Source: Glaciecola sp. (GTDB lineage Bacteria > Pseudomonadota > Gammaproteobacteria > Enterobacterales > Alteromonadaceae). From it: a stretch of DNA of 64,000 bases. A model generated the notes under the pieces. The model made no database searches. It saw only the letters and a list, made by a program, of their open reading frames with translations, and had not been told where the DNA came from. This document shows, in pieces, positions 43,685 to 54,774 of the stretch. The number at the start of each line of letters is the position of its first letter. Position 1 is the stretch's first letter. Location: assembly GCA_018623155.1 (NCBI GenBank), contig JAAZVZ010000013.1:1-64000 (forward strand), given 5' to 3'. The position numbers were made by a program, and so were the translations under genes.

Positions 43685-46120
43685 TCAATGACTTGGCAGG
43701 CTCTTAGGCTGGACCCATTTTTGATCAAGGAGAACATGGGCTAAACTTTGTGTTAATTGATGTTCAGGAATAGGTTGAGCAACCAGAAAGCCCTGTATAA
43801 AGTCGCAGTTCAGGTTTTGCAAAAACATATATTGCTCAAGGGTTTCAACACCTTCTGCTACAACCGTCATTCCGATATTACGTATCAAATCAATTGTGGA
43901 TATGACGATTAGTTCATCTGTTTTGTTATCCAACATACCGTGGATGAAACTCCGATCAATCTTGATTTTTGTCACGGGCATTTTACTGAGATAGCTCAGA
44001 GAAGAATAGCCGGTACCAAAATCATCGATAGAAATTTTCACACCAACTTTTCGTAACTCTTGCATCACCTGTAAAGTGTGTTTGATATCTGAGACTAAGG
44101 TGCCTTCAGTTAACTCAAGTTCTAGGCGGTCAGGTCTGATCTGATAGCGCTTTAACGTACTTTCAAGATATGGAATCAAATTTCGATCCAAAAATTGCGT
44201 TGCAGAGAGGTTCACTGCTATGGTTTGATTCTTATAGCCTAGATTATTTAAGGCCTGCAACGTTTTTATACTGCGCTCAAGGACGTAGTAGTCTAGGTTC
44301 AGCATAAAGGTTGAGTTCTCTAGAATTGGAATAAACTCAGCTGGTGGTATGAGTCCTTTTTCAGGATGACGCCAGCGCAACAATGCTTCAAAACCGTGCA
44401 AATCATTATTGCGCATGTCAATTATTGGCTGTAACGCGAGATAGAAGTCATTATTTTGTAATGCCAGTCGCGCCTCATGCTCCAACTCAATTTTACGTAT
44501 CACCTCGTCATTAAATACCTCATCATAAATACGTTTACTGTTTCCTCGGACCTCCTTCGCTCGATTCAAAGCCATATCAACTTGACGGATAATTTCATCA
44601 ACACTGATTTTGGCTGAATTACATATTGTAACTCCCAAACTCACTGACACAAACACCTTCAAACTATTCACCACAAAAGGCTCTTCAAACAAAGCGATGA
44701 CTTTTTCTGCCGTTATATTTGCATCAGCCTCATGCACAACACCATCCACAACAATCACAAACTCATCACCGCCAAAACGACATAAAAAATCTTTCTTTCG
44801 CACTAGCCCAAGTAACCGTTCTGCAACCTGTTGTAAAAGCTGATCACCAACGGTATGTCCTTGTGTGTCATTCACTTTTCTAAATTCGTCTAAGTCAATC
44901 AATATGACGCCAAACGGTTTGTTGTATCGGTGCATGCGTATCATAGACTTGTGCAAATATTCATTGAGGTTGTTGCGGTTAGCTAACTGGGTCAGCTCAT
45001 CGTACATGGCCAGAAAACGCAGCTTAGATTGGTCTGCAGACATTTTTTTGTGCAGTTCATTAAGCTCTTTCGCAAATTGCATAGCTGCTGAATCTAATGT
45101 GTCTAACTCGTCGGAAAAAAAGCGTTTTAATTTGAGTTTTTTCTCATTAAACGCCTCAAAATGGTTGTCTTTAATAATTGGAAAGCGTTCGACAAGATTA
45201 GTCAAACGCTTCCGATACTTTGCGGTAAATAAATGAAAGATAACACCAAAAAGTATCAAGACAAGTATAGCCATCACAATGATACTCACCGCAAAAGACT
45301 CTCGGGTTTGCACTCGGGACTGCACGTCTTGTAAAAAAACAAAGTATTGAGGAGAGTCATTTTGCATCGGATTAATGTGTACAAAACTCACAAAATACGT
45401 TCTTTCTTGATGATCAAACGAAATACCATCTCGCAAAAAAGCATCGTCTTGTCGTTGTGATAACGCTTTGCTCACAGGAGCATATATCGTTTTAGTATTT
45501 TCCGAGGTTTCGATGTGATGAATGAGGTGATTGCGCTGTTGCATATCCGAAACTAAATTGACTTGGGAAATTAGGGCGCCGGTTGTCTGATACAAATCAG
45601 CCATAATAATGGTCATATTTTGTGAAACATACACCATAAAACGTTTGCCATTACTGTCTATAAAAGGCACTGCAACGTACATAAAGCAATCTTTTTCGCA
45701 CCAAATTTGTGGTACTTGCTTCAATAACACTTGTCGTTTGATATCAATGTATTCAAATGGCAACTTCTGTGGTGAAGATTGATATATCATCTCCCCTTGA
45801 CCATCAGATATCCAAGCATGAGAAACTAACTCATTGAGTTGCCAAAATGACATTTGAGCGTTTAATGCATTGATGAGTTGTGCGAGAGAATGGTTAGCTT
45901 GTTCGATCTCAGCTTCAAGTAAAACGGACAAATTTTTACTGTGTAGCCGCTTAACGATCATGAACTCACCCAGATGCGTCTCAATATATTCTTGTTCCAT
46001 ACGGTTTTTGCTAGAACGAGACTCGGTAACTGTAATCGTTATGACCACAGCCAAAATGAAAAACATCAAGAAGAGCATCAAAATAAAGATCTTCTGGCTG
46101 ATACTGAGATATCGGGTCAT
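43685..46120 (-). CDS. Membrane diguanylate cyclase/phosphodiesterase (GGDEF-EAL)
   Basis: Two TM segments around a periplasmic sensor region; RKKDFLCRFGGDEF and FEALLRWRHPEKG, IDDFGTGYSSLSYL. Confidence 0.95.
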   Translation of the reverse strand: MTRYLSISQKIFILMLFLMFFILAVVITITVTESRSSKNRMEQEYIETHLGEFMIVKRLHSKNLSVLLEAEIEQANHSLAQLINALNAQMSFWQLNELVSHAWISDGQGEMIYQSSPQKLPFEYIDIKRQVLLKQVPQIWCEKDCFMYVAVPFIDSNGKRFMVYVSQNMTIIMADLYQTTGALISQVNLVSDMQQRNHLIHHIETSENTKTIYAPVSKALSQRQDDAFLRDGISFDHQERTYFVSFVHINPMQNDSPQYFVFLQDVQSRVQTRESFAVSIIVMAILVLILFGVIFHLFTAKYRKRLTNLVERFPIIKDNHFEAFNEKKLKLKRFFSDELDTLDSAAMQFAKELNELHKKMSADQSKLRFLAMYDELTQLANRNNLNEYLHKSMIRMHRYNKPFGVILIDLDEFRKVNDTQGHTVGDQLLQQVAERLLGLVRKKDFLCRFGGDEFVIVVDGVVHEADANITAEKVIALFEEPFVVNSLKVFVSVSLGVTICNSAKISVDEIIRQVDMALNRAKEVRGNSKRIYDEVFNDEVIRKIELEHEARLALQNNDFYLALQPIIDMRNNDLHGFEALLRWRHPEKGLIPPAEFIPILENSTFMLNLDYYVLERSIKTLQALNNLGYKNQTIAVNLSATQFLDRNLIPYLESTLKRYQIRPDRLELELTEGTLVSDIKHTLQVMQELRKVGVKISIDDFGTGYSSLSYLSKMPVTKIKIDRSFIHGMLDNKTDELIVISTIDLIRNIGMTVVAEGVETLEQYMFLQNLNCDFIQGFLVAQPIPEHQLTQSLAHVLLDQKWVQPKSLPSH

Positions 46121-46273
46121 AAAATGACAAACACATTTATGCAGTTTAAAGCTAATAATGGCAAGGTTTTGTACTCCTCTTTGCCATCCATAGCAATAAA
46201 AGAACCCACTCTTTAAACTATAGGTGATTTTGTAGGAATTGCGTGATTTTATTATGAAAAAGTAGGCAATATC

Positions 46274-47314
46274 TTACATTGAAAGTATTTTCTGTAATGC
46301 GTCAATGACCTGTTCTGGCGTAATTTTGCTCATCAGTTTATCTCCATGAGCCCGTTTACCCCACTCGAGTTCTGACCAAGGCTTACCATATTCAGCTTCT
46401 ATCGCTTCTGAATAAACCGAGATGGTCTGATCAATAGAACGATATGGACCTGTGCGTTGCGGATTGGAATGAGCATACAGACCTAATACGGGCGCACCCA
46501 TCATTGAGGCCATATGAGCAGGACCGGTGTCCGGTGCAATCACACATGCAGCATGTCGCATAAGCGCCGCCATCTGTAATAAAGACGTCTTTCCAATTAG
46601 ATCCAAAGTGACATTGTTCGTATGCTCAAGAATGCCCTGCTGGCAGGCCTTATCCAAAGCTCCCGGGCCTCCACACAGTACTATGCTGATCCCTTGTGTT
46701 GCACACCAATCAATGACTTTTGCATAATATTGATTAAGCCAATTGCGCTGAGCTTTTGATGCGGCTGGCGCAATGATGATAAAACGTTCAAGTATTTTTG
46801 TTTGCGCTTTGGCCCAATCTAAGTCAGTTGCCGGAATACCCAGATCCCACTCGACTGGTGCCTTAGGTACACCTATCGCGTCGGCAAATTGCATAAAACC
46901 GTCCAACACATGCACTCTTGAATGACCTTGAATGCGTTCATTGATAAACCAGGAATGCAGTTCCTTACTGCGTGCTTTATCGAAACCAACGCGACGCTTG
47001 GCACGTACTACAGAACCCAACCAGTTCGCACGAAAAGCAATTTGCATTTGCAATAACACATCAAACTCACGATGTTTTAATGCACGTTGCAGTTCTGTGC
47101 GAGCATTTTTTGCGCGTTTATCGCAAACGATAAATTCAATACCCGAGGTATGTTTGAGAAGTTGATATTCTACTTTGCCAATGATCCATGTAACCTGAGC
47201 AGTTGGCCATGTGCGTTTAATCCGAGTAACCATCGCCAACGCATGTGTCACATCGCCAATCGCTGAGAGTCGCATTAAACATATTGTTTTAGGAGGAGAT
47301 ACACTATTTGGCAT
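46274..47314 (-). CDS. Glycosyltransferase family 9 (heptosyltransferase-like)
   Basis: CLMRLSAIGDVTHALAMVTRI; VIAPDTGPAHMASMMGAPVLGLY. Confidence 0.9.
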   Translation of the reverse strand: MPNSVSPPKTICLMRLSAIGDVTHALAMVTRIKRTWPTAQVTWIIGKVEYQLLKHTSGIEFIVCDKRAKNARTELQRALKHREFDVLLQMQIAFRANWLGSVVRAKRRVGFDKARSKELHSWFINERIQGHSRVHVLDGFMQFADAIGVPKAPVEWDLGIPATDLDWAKAQTKILERFIIIAPAASKAQRNWLNQYYAKVIDWCATQGISIVLCGGPGALDKACQQGILEHTNNVTLDLIGKTSLLQMAALMRHAACVIAPDTGPAHMASMMGAPVLGLYAHSNPQRTGPYRSIDQTISVYSEAIEAEYGKPWSELEWGKRAHGDKLMSKITPEQVIDALQKILSM

Positions 47315-47423
47315 AAGTTAGATCGAATTGCATCACTCTTTGTGAATTTTTACAGATTTCATGGCGATATTTGATTACAATCTGTTGTAAAGTACAAGTA
47401 AAAAACCAACAAACCGATTCTTT

Positions 47424-48188
47424 ATGGCGGAACTTCACAGCGATTTACCAAATCACAGCGATACATGGGAGTGGCAAGCTCAGTCTCAACCCAAGCAATT
47501 TGTGTATGCTCCGCAACTCAATCAACATATTCACAGTCATTGGTTCAAGCCCAACTATTGGCGCGAAAATAATGCCGTTATGGCCGTACGAGTTGGCCGA
47601 GGTAAAACCTATTTCATTGCACATGAAGGTCGTACTATGGTGTTACGTCGCTACTTACGCGGTGGTATGGTACGGCATTTCACAAAGGACAAGTTCCTCT
47701 ACCGAGGCCTTGCTCAGACTCGTGTTCAGCGTGAAATCGATTTGCTTTTGTATATGCATACACACGGATTAAATGTGCCCAAACCCATTGCAGGCTGGTG
47801 TAAACAATCCACGTTTATTTATCGCAATGCACTATTACTAGAGGCAATCCCACACGCTCAAGATTTTCACCACCTTTTGTGCCAAGAGGCTTTGCCAGAG
47901 GTCCTGTGGCAAAATGCTGGGCGCATGGTCAAACAAATGCACTCACTGGGCGTATATCACCATGACCTTAATATACACAACATATTAGTGGATAACGAGC
48001 AAACCGTTTGGCTCATTGACTTTGACCGCTGTGAACGTCGTCCACACGATCACAAGGCTGAGCAATGGAAGTCTGCAAACATTACCCGACTCAAACGCTC
48101 TTTGGACAAGGAGCAACTGCAGATGGATGAATATTACATGGACGATATGCAATGGCAGGCATTTTTGAATGGATATAAAGCGTCTTAA
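47424..48188 (+). CDS. kdkA: 3-deoxy-D-manno-octulosonic acid kinase
   Basis: 254 aa Kdo/WaaP kinase: VLRRYLRGGMVRHFTKDKFLYRG; GVYHHDLNIHNILVDNEQTVWLIDFDRC. Confidence 0.92.
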   Translation: MAELHSDLPNHSDTWEWQAQSQPKQFVYAPQLNQHIHSHWFKPNYWRENNAVMAVRVGRGKTYFIAHEGRTMVLRRYLRGGMVRHFTKDKFLYRGLAQTRVQREIDLLLYMHTHGLNVPKPIAGWCKQSTFIYRNALLLEAIPHAQDFHHLLCQEALPEVLWQNAGRMVKQMHSLGVYHHDLNIHNILVDNEQTVWLIDFDRCERRPHDHKAEQWKSANITRLKRSLDKEQLQMDEYYMDDMQWQAFLNGYKAS

Positions 48189-48266
48189 GACTGTAAGTAC
48201 CGCTTTTTCCTTGCATATCACCCTACGCATTGTTATCTTTCTCCTCTGCTTGTTATATGGACTTAG

Positions 48267-48755
<489 letters not shown>

Positions 48756-48772
48756 AATGAATAGTATTAACC

Positions 48773-49585
48773 CTAACGCTGACAAGTAGTACAATAAAAC
48801 GTATTACGTTGTCCGACCATTTTAGATTTGATGGAGCTGTGACAAGTTAAACACGGTTCGTTGGCTCGGCCATACACATTGAGATGCAGGCGAAAATATC
48901 CCGGATTGCCATCTACATTAGAAAAATCTTGTAATGTGGTACCGCCTTGTTTAATCGCTGCGGCCAATACAATTTTGATGTTTGCTACTAATCGTTCATA
49001 GCGAGCTTTACTGATCTTTCCCGCTTTGCGCAAGGGATGGATCCCGGACAAAAACAGGGCTTCATTCGCATAGATATTGCCCACACCTACCACAATGTGA
49101 TTGTCCATAATGAATTGTTTAACGGTACTCATGCGACCCCGACTTTTGTCAAATAATGTCTGTGTCGTGAAGTCTTCGGTTAACGGCTCAGGTCCTAAAG
49201 ACTGCAACAGGACATGAGGTGGCTCATCAATGCCTTGCCACAATACCGCACCGAATTTACGCGCATCGTTTAAACGTAAACACTGACCATTTGCTAGGAC
49301 AATATCAAAATGATCGTGTTTTTTGAGTGGCGTATTCGCGTCAAATACTCGCAAATATCCAGTCATACCCAAATGGATGATAATGCTACCCGCTCGGGTA
49401 TTAATAAAAATATACTTTGCCCGGCGCGTTACGCTATCAATCGGCAAATCTTGTACCAACGCAACGTCTTCTGGTATGGGCCAGCGCAATTTTGGAGTGC
49501 GCACAATGACGCGTGCAATGGTTTGTCCAGTGATTTTGGGGGCCACACCCTGACGGGAGACTTCTACTTCTGGTAGCTCTGGCAT
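48773..49585 (-). CDS. mutM: Formamidopyrimidine-DNA glycosylase
   Basis: MPELPEVEVSRQGVAPKITGQ; C-terminal zinc finger (CLTCHSSIKSKMVGQRNTFYCTTCQR). Confidence 0.97.
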   Translation of the reverse strand: MPELPEVEVSRQGVAPKITGQTIARVIVRTPKLRWPIPEDVALVQDLPIDSVTRRAKYIFINTRAGSIIIHLGMTGYLRVFDANTPLKKHDHFDIVLANGQCLRLNDARKFGAVLWQGIDEPPHVLLQSLGPEPLTEDFTTQTLFDKSRGRMSTVKQFIMDNHIVVGVGNIYANEALFLSGIHPLRKAGKISKARYERLVANIKIVLAAAIKQGGTTLQDFSNVDGNPGYFRLHLNVYGRANEPCLTCHSSIKSKMVGQRNTFYCTTCQR

Positions 49586-49646
49586 AACTTTAATTGTCCA
49601 ACAAATAATGAAAGTAGTATGCGTTAGGCTGATGGATGGATCAAAT

Positions 49647-49675
49647 ACAAAAAACCCGACACTTGGTCGGGCTTT
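49647..49675 (-). terminator. Intrinsic terminator downstream of rpmG
   Basis: Minus strand: GCCCGAC-CAAGT-GTCGGGTTTTTTG. Confidence 0.75.
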
Positions 49676-49698
49676 GTTGGAGACATCACCAAATAAGA

Positions 49699-49854
49699 TT
49701 ATTTGATTTTGGCTTCCTTAAACATAACGTGCTTACGGACTTTAGGATCGTACTTTTTGATTTCCATTTTGCCTGGCATGTTGCGCTTATTTTTGTCTGT
49801 GGTGTAGAAATAACCTGTACCAGCAGAAGAAACTAATTTGATTTTATCACGCAT
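49699..49854 (-). CDS. rpmG: 50S ribosomal protein L33
   Basis: 51 aa, below the ORF-track cutoff: [51 protein letters not shown]. Confidence 0.97.
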   Translation of the reverse strand: MRDKIKLVSSAGTGYFYTTDKNKRNMPGKMEIKKYDPKVRKHVMFKEAKIK

Positions 49855-49866
49855 AATCTAGGTTCC

Positions 49867-50103
49867 TTATACTTTTTCGCCACGTGCACGGATGTCAGTT
49901 AATACTGCATCAATGCCTTTCTTATCGATTATACGCATACCTTTAGTAGTAAGGCGTAACTTAACGAAACGGTTTTCAGACTCAACCCAAAAACGGTGAG
50001 TTTGTAAATTTGGTAAAAAACGACGACGAGTCGCGTTGCGAGCGTGTGAACGGTTGTTACCTACCGCCGGGCGCTTGCCTGTTACTTGACATACTTTTGC
50101 CAT
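49867..50103 (-). CDS. rpmB: 50S ribosomal protein L28
   Basis: [34 protein letters not shown]. Confidence 0.98.
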   Translation of the reverse strand: MAKVCQVTGKRPAVGNNRSHARNATRRRFLPNLQTHRFWVESENRFVKLRLTTKGMRIIDKKGIDAVLTDIRARGEKV

Positions 50104-50175
50104 GACAATGTCTCCAATAAACTATAACATCTCACAAAACTGATAAATTAAGTTGTTGTGAATAAGAGGGCGCAT

Positions 50176-50204
50176 TTTATACAGCATTTACTCAATTATT
50201 GCAA
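50176..50204 (-). promoter_or_regulatory. Candidate sigma-70 promoter for rpmBG
   Basis: Minus strand TTGCAA - 17 nt - TATAAA. Confidence 0.65.
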
Positions 50205-50283
50205 ACATTTTCTATGTTCAAATCGGTAAATGTTTAATATTTAAACGATATTTTTTAGCCCTTATTTGCGTACCCCTCCATGA

Positions 50284-50934
50284 CTAGGTGATTAACCCTC
50301 TCGCAAGAAAAGAAACTGCCTGCCCAGCACCTATCACAAAATGATCCAAAATCTTCACGTCTACCAACGCCAGTGCGTCTTTGAGTATCTGGGTAATGTG
50401 CAGATCGGCTTCACTCGGTTCTACCATTCCAGAAGGATGATTATGCGCTAATATGACTCCAGCAGCATTATATTGCATCGCCAATTGCACGACCACCCGA
50501 GGGTACACCGGTGAGCGATCAATGGTGCCTTGAAATACGACTTCAAAATGCAAAAACTGATGTTGGCTGTCCAAAAACATTACGGCGAAACACTCATTTT
50601 GGGCAAACTGCAAACGACTTTGTAAAAATACTTCTACGGCTTCACTGCTATTGAGCACGGGTTGATGATAAATCGGTTGGCTAACAATGCGTTGCTGTAC
50701 TTCATACATAGCACGGATTTTGGCAACGCGGCTCGGCCCCATTCCCTTGATTTGTTGTACTTGCTCATCTGAAGCGCCAAAAACGCCGTAAAGCGAACCA
50801 AAACGATCCAGTAATTGATTGGCGATGGTTTGGGCAGTATTTGTCGATTCGCGATGACGCAAACACAGTGCTAATAGTGCCGCATCACTGTGCTGGGTGA
50901 TTGGTATAGATTGACTTTGAATTGAGTTATGCAT
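50284..50934 (-). CDS. radC: RadC-family JAB-domain protein
   Basis: HNHPSGMVEPSEADLHIT JAMM motif; N-terminal HhH region. Confidence 0.93.
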   Translation of the reverse strand: MHNSIQSQSIPITQHSDAALLALCLRHRESTNTAQTIANQLLDRFGSLYGVFGASDEQVQQIKGMGPSRVAKIRAMYEVQQRIVSQPIYHQPVLNSSEAVEVFLQSRLQFAQNECFAVMFLDSQHQFLHFEVVFQGTIDRSPVYPRVVVQLAMQYNAAGVILAHNHPSGMVEPSEADLHITQILKDALALVDVKILDHFVIGAGQAVSFLARGLIT

Positions 50935-51038
50935 TTAGAATAATTTCCGAGTTTTATATTGGCAAATGCCAAGAAAGTATTGATAATGCCATTTTTGAAC
51001 TGCGAAAATGACGCGTCACAGGTAAGTGAAACAAAATC

Positions 51039-52274
51039 ATGAATAATTTACAAAACCAGAAAGTGTTGCTAGGTGTTACAGGAGGCATCGCCGCCTATAA
51101 AGCACCTGATGTTGTGCGTAAACTTGTGGCACAAGGTGCTCAAGTGAGAGTCATTCTTTCTGCTTCTGCACGTGAATTCGTTTCACCTCTGTCTTTGCAA
51201 GCTGTCAGCGGCAACCCTGTGAGTGAGCATTTACTGGATCCAGCAGCAGAAGCAGGTATGGGACATATTGAATTGGCTCGGTGGGCGGATCAGATTTTAA
51301 TTGCACCAGCGACTGCACATGTGATGGCAAAACTAGCCCATGGACTAGCTGATGACTTGTTGATGACGTGTGTTTTGGCATCAACTGCACCTGTCACTAT
51401 TGCACCGGCAATGAATCAACAGATGTGGGCGGCCGCGTCAACCCAAGCAAATTTGTCTATTTTACAAGAACGTGAGATCCGAATATTAGGTCCCGCTGCC
51501 GGTGAACAAGCCTGTGGCGATGTGGGTTATGGACGCATGCTCGAACCACTTGAAATTGCCGAATTACTTGCACAAAACACGTTACCTCTTGCCGATGAAC
51601 CTGACGTCACCTTACAACATAACTTGCCTCTCTCTGGGCAGCATATTGTATTAACCGCTGGTCCTACCCGAGAAGCCATTGATCCGGTGCGTTATATCTC
51701 TAATCATAGTTCTGGCAAAATGGGCTACGCACTGGCAATGAAGGCTTTAGAATTAGGGGCAAATGTCACGCTAATCTCTGGTCCAGTAAATCTTCCTGAA
51801 CCACTTGGCGCGAACACTATTCAAGTGCAATCTGCGGTCCAGATGCATGCAGCCGTTATGAATATCATCGATCAAGCCACAATTTTTATTGGGTGTGCAG
51901 CCGTTGCAGATTATCGCGTTGCCGATGTCCCTGAACAAAAAATTAAAAAAAGCAATGACACTATGACCGTCAATATGATCAAAAACCCAGACATATTGTT
52001 TGACGTTGCACATTTACCCACCCCTCCTTTTACCGTTGGCTTTGCTGCGGAAACACAAGACGTCGAGCACTACGCTAAAGACAAACTTAAGCGGAAAAAA
52101 CTCAATCTCATCGCAGCGAATGATGTATCGGATACAAACATTGGTTTTAACCAGAATCAAAATGCGATCACCGTTTTTAGCGCCAATGAAAAAATACAAC
52201 TCCCACAACAAGATAAGCTTGCAATTGCCGAGCAACTTCTTACAATAATCGCTAGACACGTAAGTACTAACTAA
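51039..52274 (+). CDS. coaBC: Bifunctional phosphopantothenoylcysteine decarboxylase/phosphopantothenate-cysteine ligase
   Basis: [60 protein letters not shown]. Confidence 0.97.
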   Translation: MNNLQNQKVLLGVTGGIAAYKAPDVVRKLVAQGAQVRVILSASAREFVSPLSLQAVSGNPVSEHLLDPAAEAGMGHIELARWADQILIAPATAHVMAKLAHGLADDLLMTCVLASTAPVTIAPAMNQQMWAAASTQANLSILQEREIRILGPAAGEQACGDVGYGRMLEPLEIAELLAQNTLPLADEPDVTLQHNLPLSGQHIVLTAGPTREAIDPVRYISNHSSGKMGYALAMKALELGANVTLISGPVNLPEPLGANTIQVQSAVQMHAAVMNIIDQATIFIGCAAVADYRVADVPEQKIKKSNDTMTVNMIKNPDILFDVAHLPTPPFTVGFAAETQDVEHYAKDKLKRKKLNLIAANDVSDTNIGFNQNQNAITVFSANEKIQLPQQDKLAIAEQLLTIIARHVSTN

Positions 52275-52290
52275 CCAAAAGGAACGTTTC

Positions 52291-52884
52291 ATGGCTGAGC
52301 AAAAACGCAAGCCCAATCGTCGCGCCCATATTCTTCAGTGCCTAGCCAGCATGTTAGAAAACAACTCTGGGAAACGTATTACGACCGCGGCCCTAGCCGC
52401 AGAAGTAGGTGTGTCTGAAGCCGCTTTGTACCGTCATTTCCCTAGTAAAGCACGTATGTACGAAGGTTTAATCGACTTTGTCGAAGAAACGTTATTTTCT
52501 CGTATCAACAAAATCATCAACGATGAAAAAGACACTGCCGTTCGAATCCAAATGGTCTTACATTTGTTTCTGGGTTTTGGTGAAAAGAATCCCGGTATTG
52601 CGCGTATCTTACATGGGGATGCACTGACCGGTGAACACGAACGCTTACGTGGACGGGTAAGCAAAATCTTTGAACGTCTGGAAACACAAATCAAGCAGAT
52701 CTTGCGTGAACGCAAAGTACGTGATGGTAAAACGTTCAGCATCGATGAGGGAGCTTTAGCTTCTCTACTTACCAGTTACGTAGATGGTCGAATCAATGCG
52801 TATATCCGTAGTGAATTCAAGCGTCGTCCTACGGAGCAATTTCCTGAAATTTGGGTGAGCTTGAAAGCACAGTATTTTGCATAA
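52291..52884 (+). CDS. slmA: Nucleoid occlusion factor SlmA (TetR fold)
   Basis: 197 aa; [46 protein letters not shown]. Confidence 0.95.
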   Translation: MAEQKRKPNRRAHILQCLASMLENNSGKRITTAALAAEVGVSEAALYRHFPSKARMYEGLIDFVEETLFSRINKIINDEKDTAVRIQMVLHLFLGFGEKNPGIARILHGDALTGEHERLRGRVSKIFERLETQIKQILRERKVRDGKTFSIDEGALASLLTSYVDGRINAYIRSEFKRRPTEQFPEIWVSLKAQYFA

Positions 52885-52915
52885 GCCCATTGAGCTGAAC
52901 CTATCCTCACTTCGT

Positions 52916-52952
52916 AAAAAACCCCGAGAACATCGTATTCACGGGGTTTTTT
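52916..52952. terminator. Bidirectional intrinsic terminator between slmA and the M28 peptidase gene
   Basis: AAAAAACCCCG-N15-CGGGGTTTTTT, symmetrical A and T tracts between convergent genes. Confidence 0.85.
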
Positions 52953-52969
52953 AGAATTTGCTCATCACA

Positions 52970-54643
52970 CTATGGCAACTGATTATATGGCTTACCGAAG
53001 GTTTGCCCAAAAAAGCTCTCTTGATACCATTTTGGTCTGTCGACAGCATTGGCCACTTCTAACCCAATATTAAAATTCACTTGCGTAAAGTTATATGCCG
53101 CGCCCCAATGAAAGTCCTGATTCATATCGTCCTGTGGCGTGTGATAATTGGTCTTTAAAAAGTTCATCAGAACATTTTCTGCATCGTCGTCTTCATCAAA
53201 CGATGTGATCCCAGTGATCAGAAAAATGGCTGGGATCCCTTGTTTAACAAAGCTATAGTGATCTGAACGAGTAAAGAGATTCATCTGCGGCCAAGGATCA
53301 GGAGTTAACGCAATATTCGCATTGGCCGTTGCACGTTCAACATATTGCCCCATAGTGGAATGCTCTGCTCCAAAAGCAATCACATCAGCAAAATTAAACG
53401 TGATCAATGGCATATCCAAATTCACATTCGCCACAATACTCGGAAGCGGTACCGTTGGATTTTGCGCATAGTAATCCGAGCCCAACAAACCTTTTTCTTC
53501 CGCTGTAACAGCAACAAATAACATGGAACGTTTGGGTTTTTGAGGTAATTGCGCAAACATACGCGCTGTCTCTAACATCACCGCTGTGCCAATGGCGTTG
53601 TCTAACGCACCGTTATTGATCTTGTCTTTTTTGACTGATTTACCAATGCCTAAGTGATCAGAGTGCGCACTATATAAAACGTATTCATTTTTTAATATCG
53701 GGTCACTCCCCTCAACCATACCAATGACATTAGGTGAGGTAATGTCTTCGTGTGTCGAGCGTGCTTTGATGGTAACGCTGGCATTCAATACAAAACCATC
53801 TATCGCTTGATCTGTAGTCATCTTTTCGTAAACAGAATCCAGTGATTGTGGTGCATTTGCAAACAGGGTTTGCGCACTGGGGATTGGTAGATAAGCCCCG
53901 CCAAGGATCTGGGTTGAGGCACTGGATGCATTGCCATCCGCATTGAGCCAGTCCATACGCTCAGAGTGGATATAGTTTAGCTGACGCGAATAAGGCCGGG
54001 TCTTTTCTTGCTCTGGATCGGAAATGACAATAACACCGATAGCACCAGCTTCTTCAGCATATTTGCGACGCATTGAACTGGACGCTAAATGCGCGCCAAC
54101 ATCGGTCAGTAACGTCTTGGGTTTGCCTGGTAAGCGCACAATGATCTTGCCTTCAACATCCACATTAGCAAAATCATCTATCCCAAATTCTGGCGCCACA
54201 ATACCGTAACCGACAAAAACGGTTTCAGCAGTAATATCGACTTGGGTATCATTCATGCTAATACTCGTCATGAATTCTTTGGGATACGCTAACTCCGTTT
54301 GCTTTTCACCACCTCTAATGATGAACTCAGGAGACGTTTGATCAAGCTTGCCTTTGCGCAACACCAATCGTTGCATGAATCCGTCTGTCCCTGCTGGCTT
54401 TAAGCCATACTCGGCAAATTGTTGTGCGATATATTCACTGGCCGCTTCGTGTCCTTGAGTCCCTGGAAACCGCCCCGTCAGTTCATCTGATGCCAAATAC
54501 GCCATGTGCTGGCGAATATTGTCTGTATTCGCTGATGCACTTTGCTCTGGTCGAGTAGATCCATTATGGGTTGCTTGACAAGCACTTAATACAAATAACC
54601 CTGCAACCCCGAGTAGCAGGACTCGACCTAATTTGTTCGACAT
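52970..54643 (-). CDS. M28-family metallopeptidase, lipoprotein
   Basis: 557 aa; lipobox LSAC; PA-domain-like insert; YSAHSDHLGIG...NNGALDNAIGTAVMLE; VTAEEKGLLGS. Confidence 0.92.
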   Translation of the reverse strand: MSNKLGRVLLLGVAGLFVLSACQATHNGSTRPEQSASANTDNIRQHMAYLASDELTGRFPGTQGHEAASEYIAQQFAEYGLKPAGTDGFMQRLVLRKGKLDQTSPEFIIRGGEKQTELAYPKEFMTSISMNDTQVDITAETVFVGYGIVAPEFGIDDFANVDVEGKIIVRLPGKPKTLLTDVGAHLASSSMRRKYAEEAGAIGVIVISDPEQEKTRPYSRQLNYIHSERMDWLNADGNASSASTQILGGAYLPIPSAQTLFANAPQSLDSVYEKMTTDQAIDGFVLNASVTIKARSTHEDITSPNVIGMVEGSDPILKNEYVLYSAHSDHLGIGKSVKKDKINNGALDNAIGTAVMLETARMFAQLPQKPKRSMLFVAVTAEEKGLLGSDYYAQNPTVPLPSIVANVNLDMPLITFNFADVIAFGAEHSTMGQYVERATANANIALTPDPWPQMNLFTRSDHYSFVKQGIPAIFLITGITSFDEDDDAENVLMNFLKTNYHTPQDDMNQDFHWGAAYNFTQVNFNIGLEVANAVDRPKWYQESFFGQTFGKPYNQLP

Positions 54644-54774
54644 GTTCTGTCCTTACATTAATGTTTTTATTGCATAATATCTTAACTGAGATGCATGTTA
54701 TGTGCTTGAAATTTTTTAGACGCCCCCAATAATGTATTTCAAATGTGATTTCATCTTATTGATAACAAGACTTT

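Noticed and set aside
46158-46187. Inverted repeat ATGGCAA-N18-TTGCCAT upstream of the GGDEF/EAL gene
   Set aside because: Seven-bp arms with a long loop and no matching second copy; plausible by chance.
47371-47772. 133-aa ORF overlapping kdkA in another frame
   Set aside because: No domain features; kdkA has all kinase motifs.
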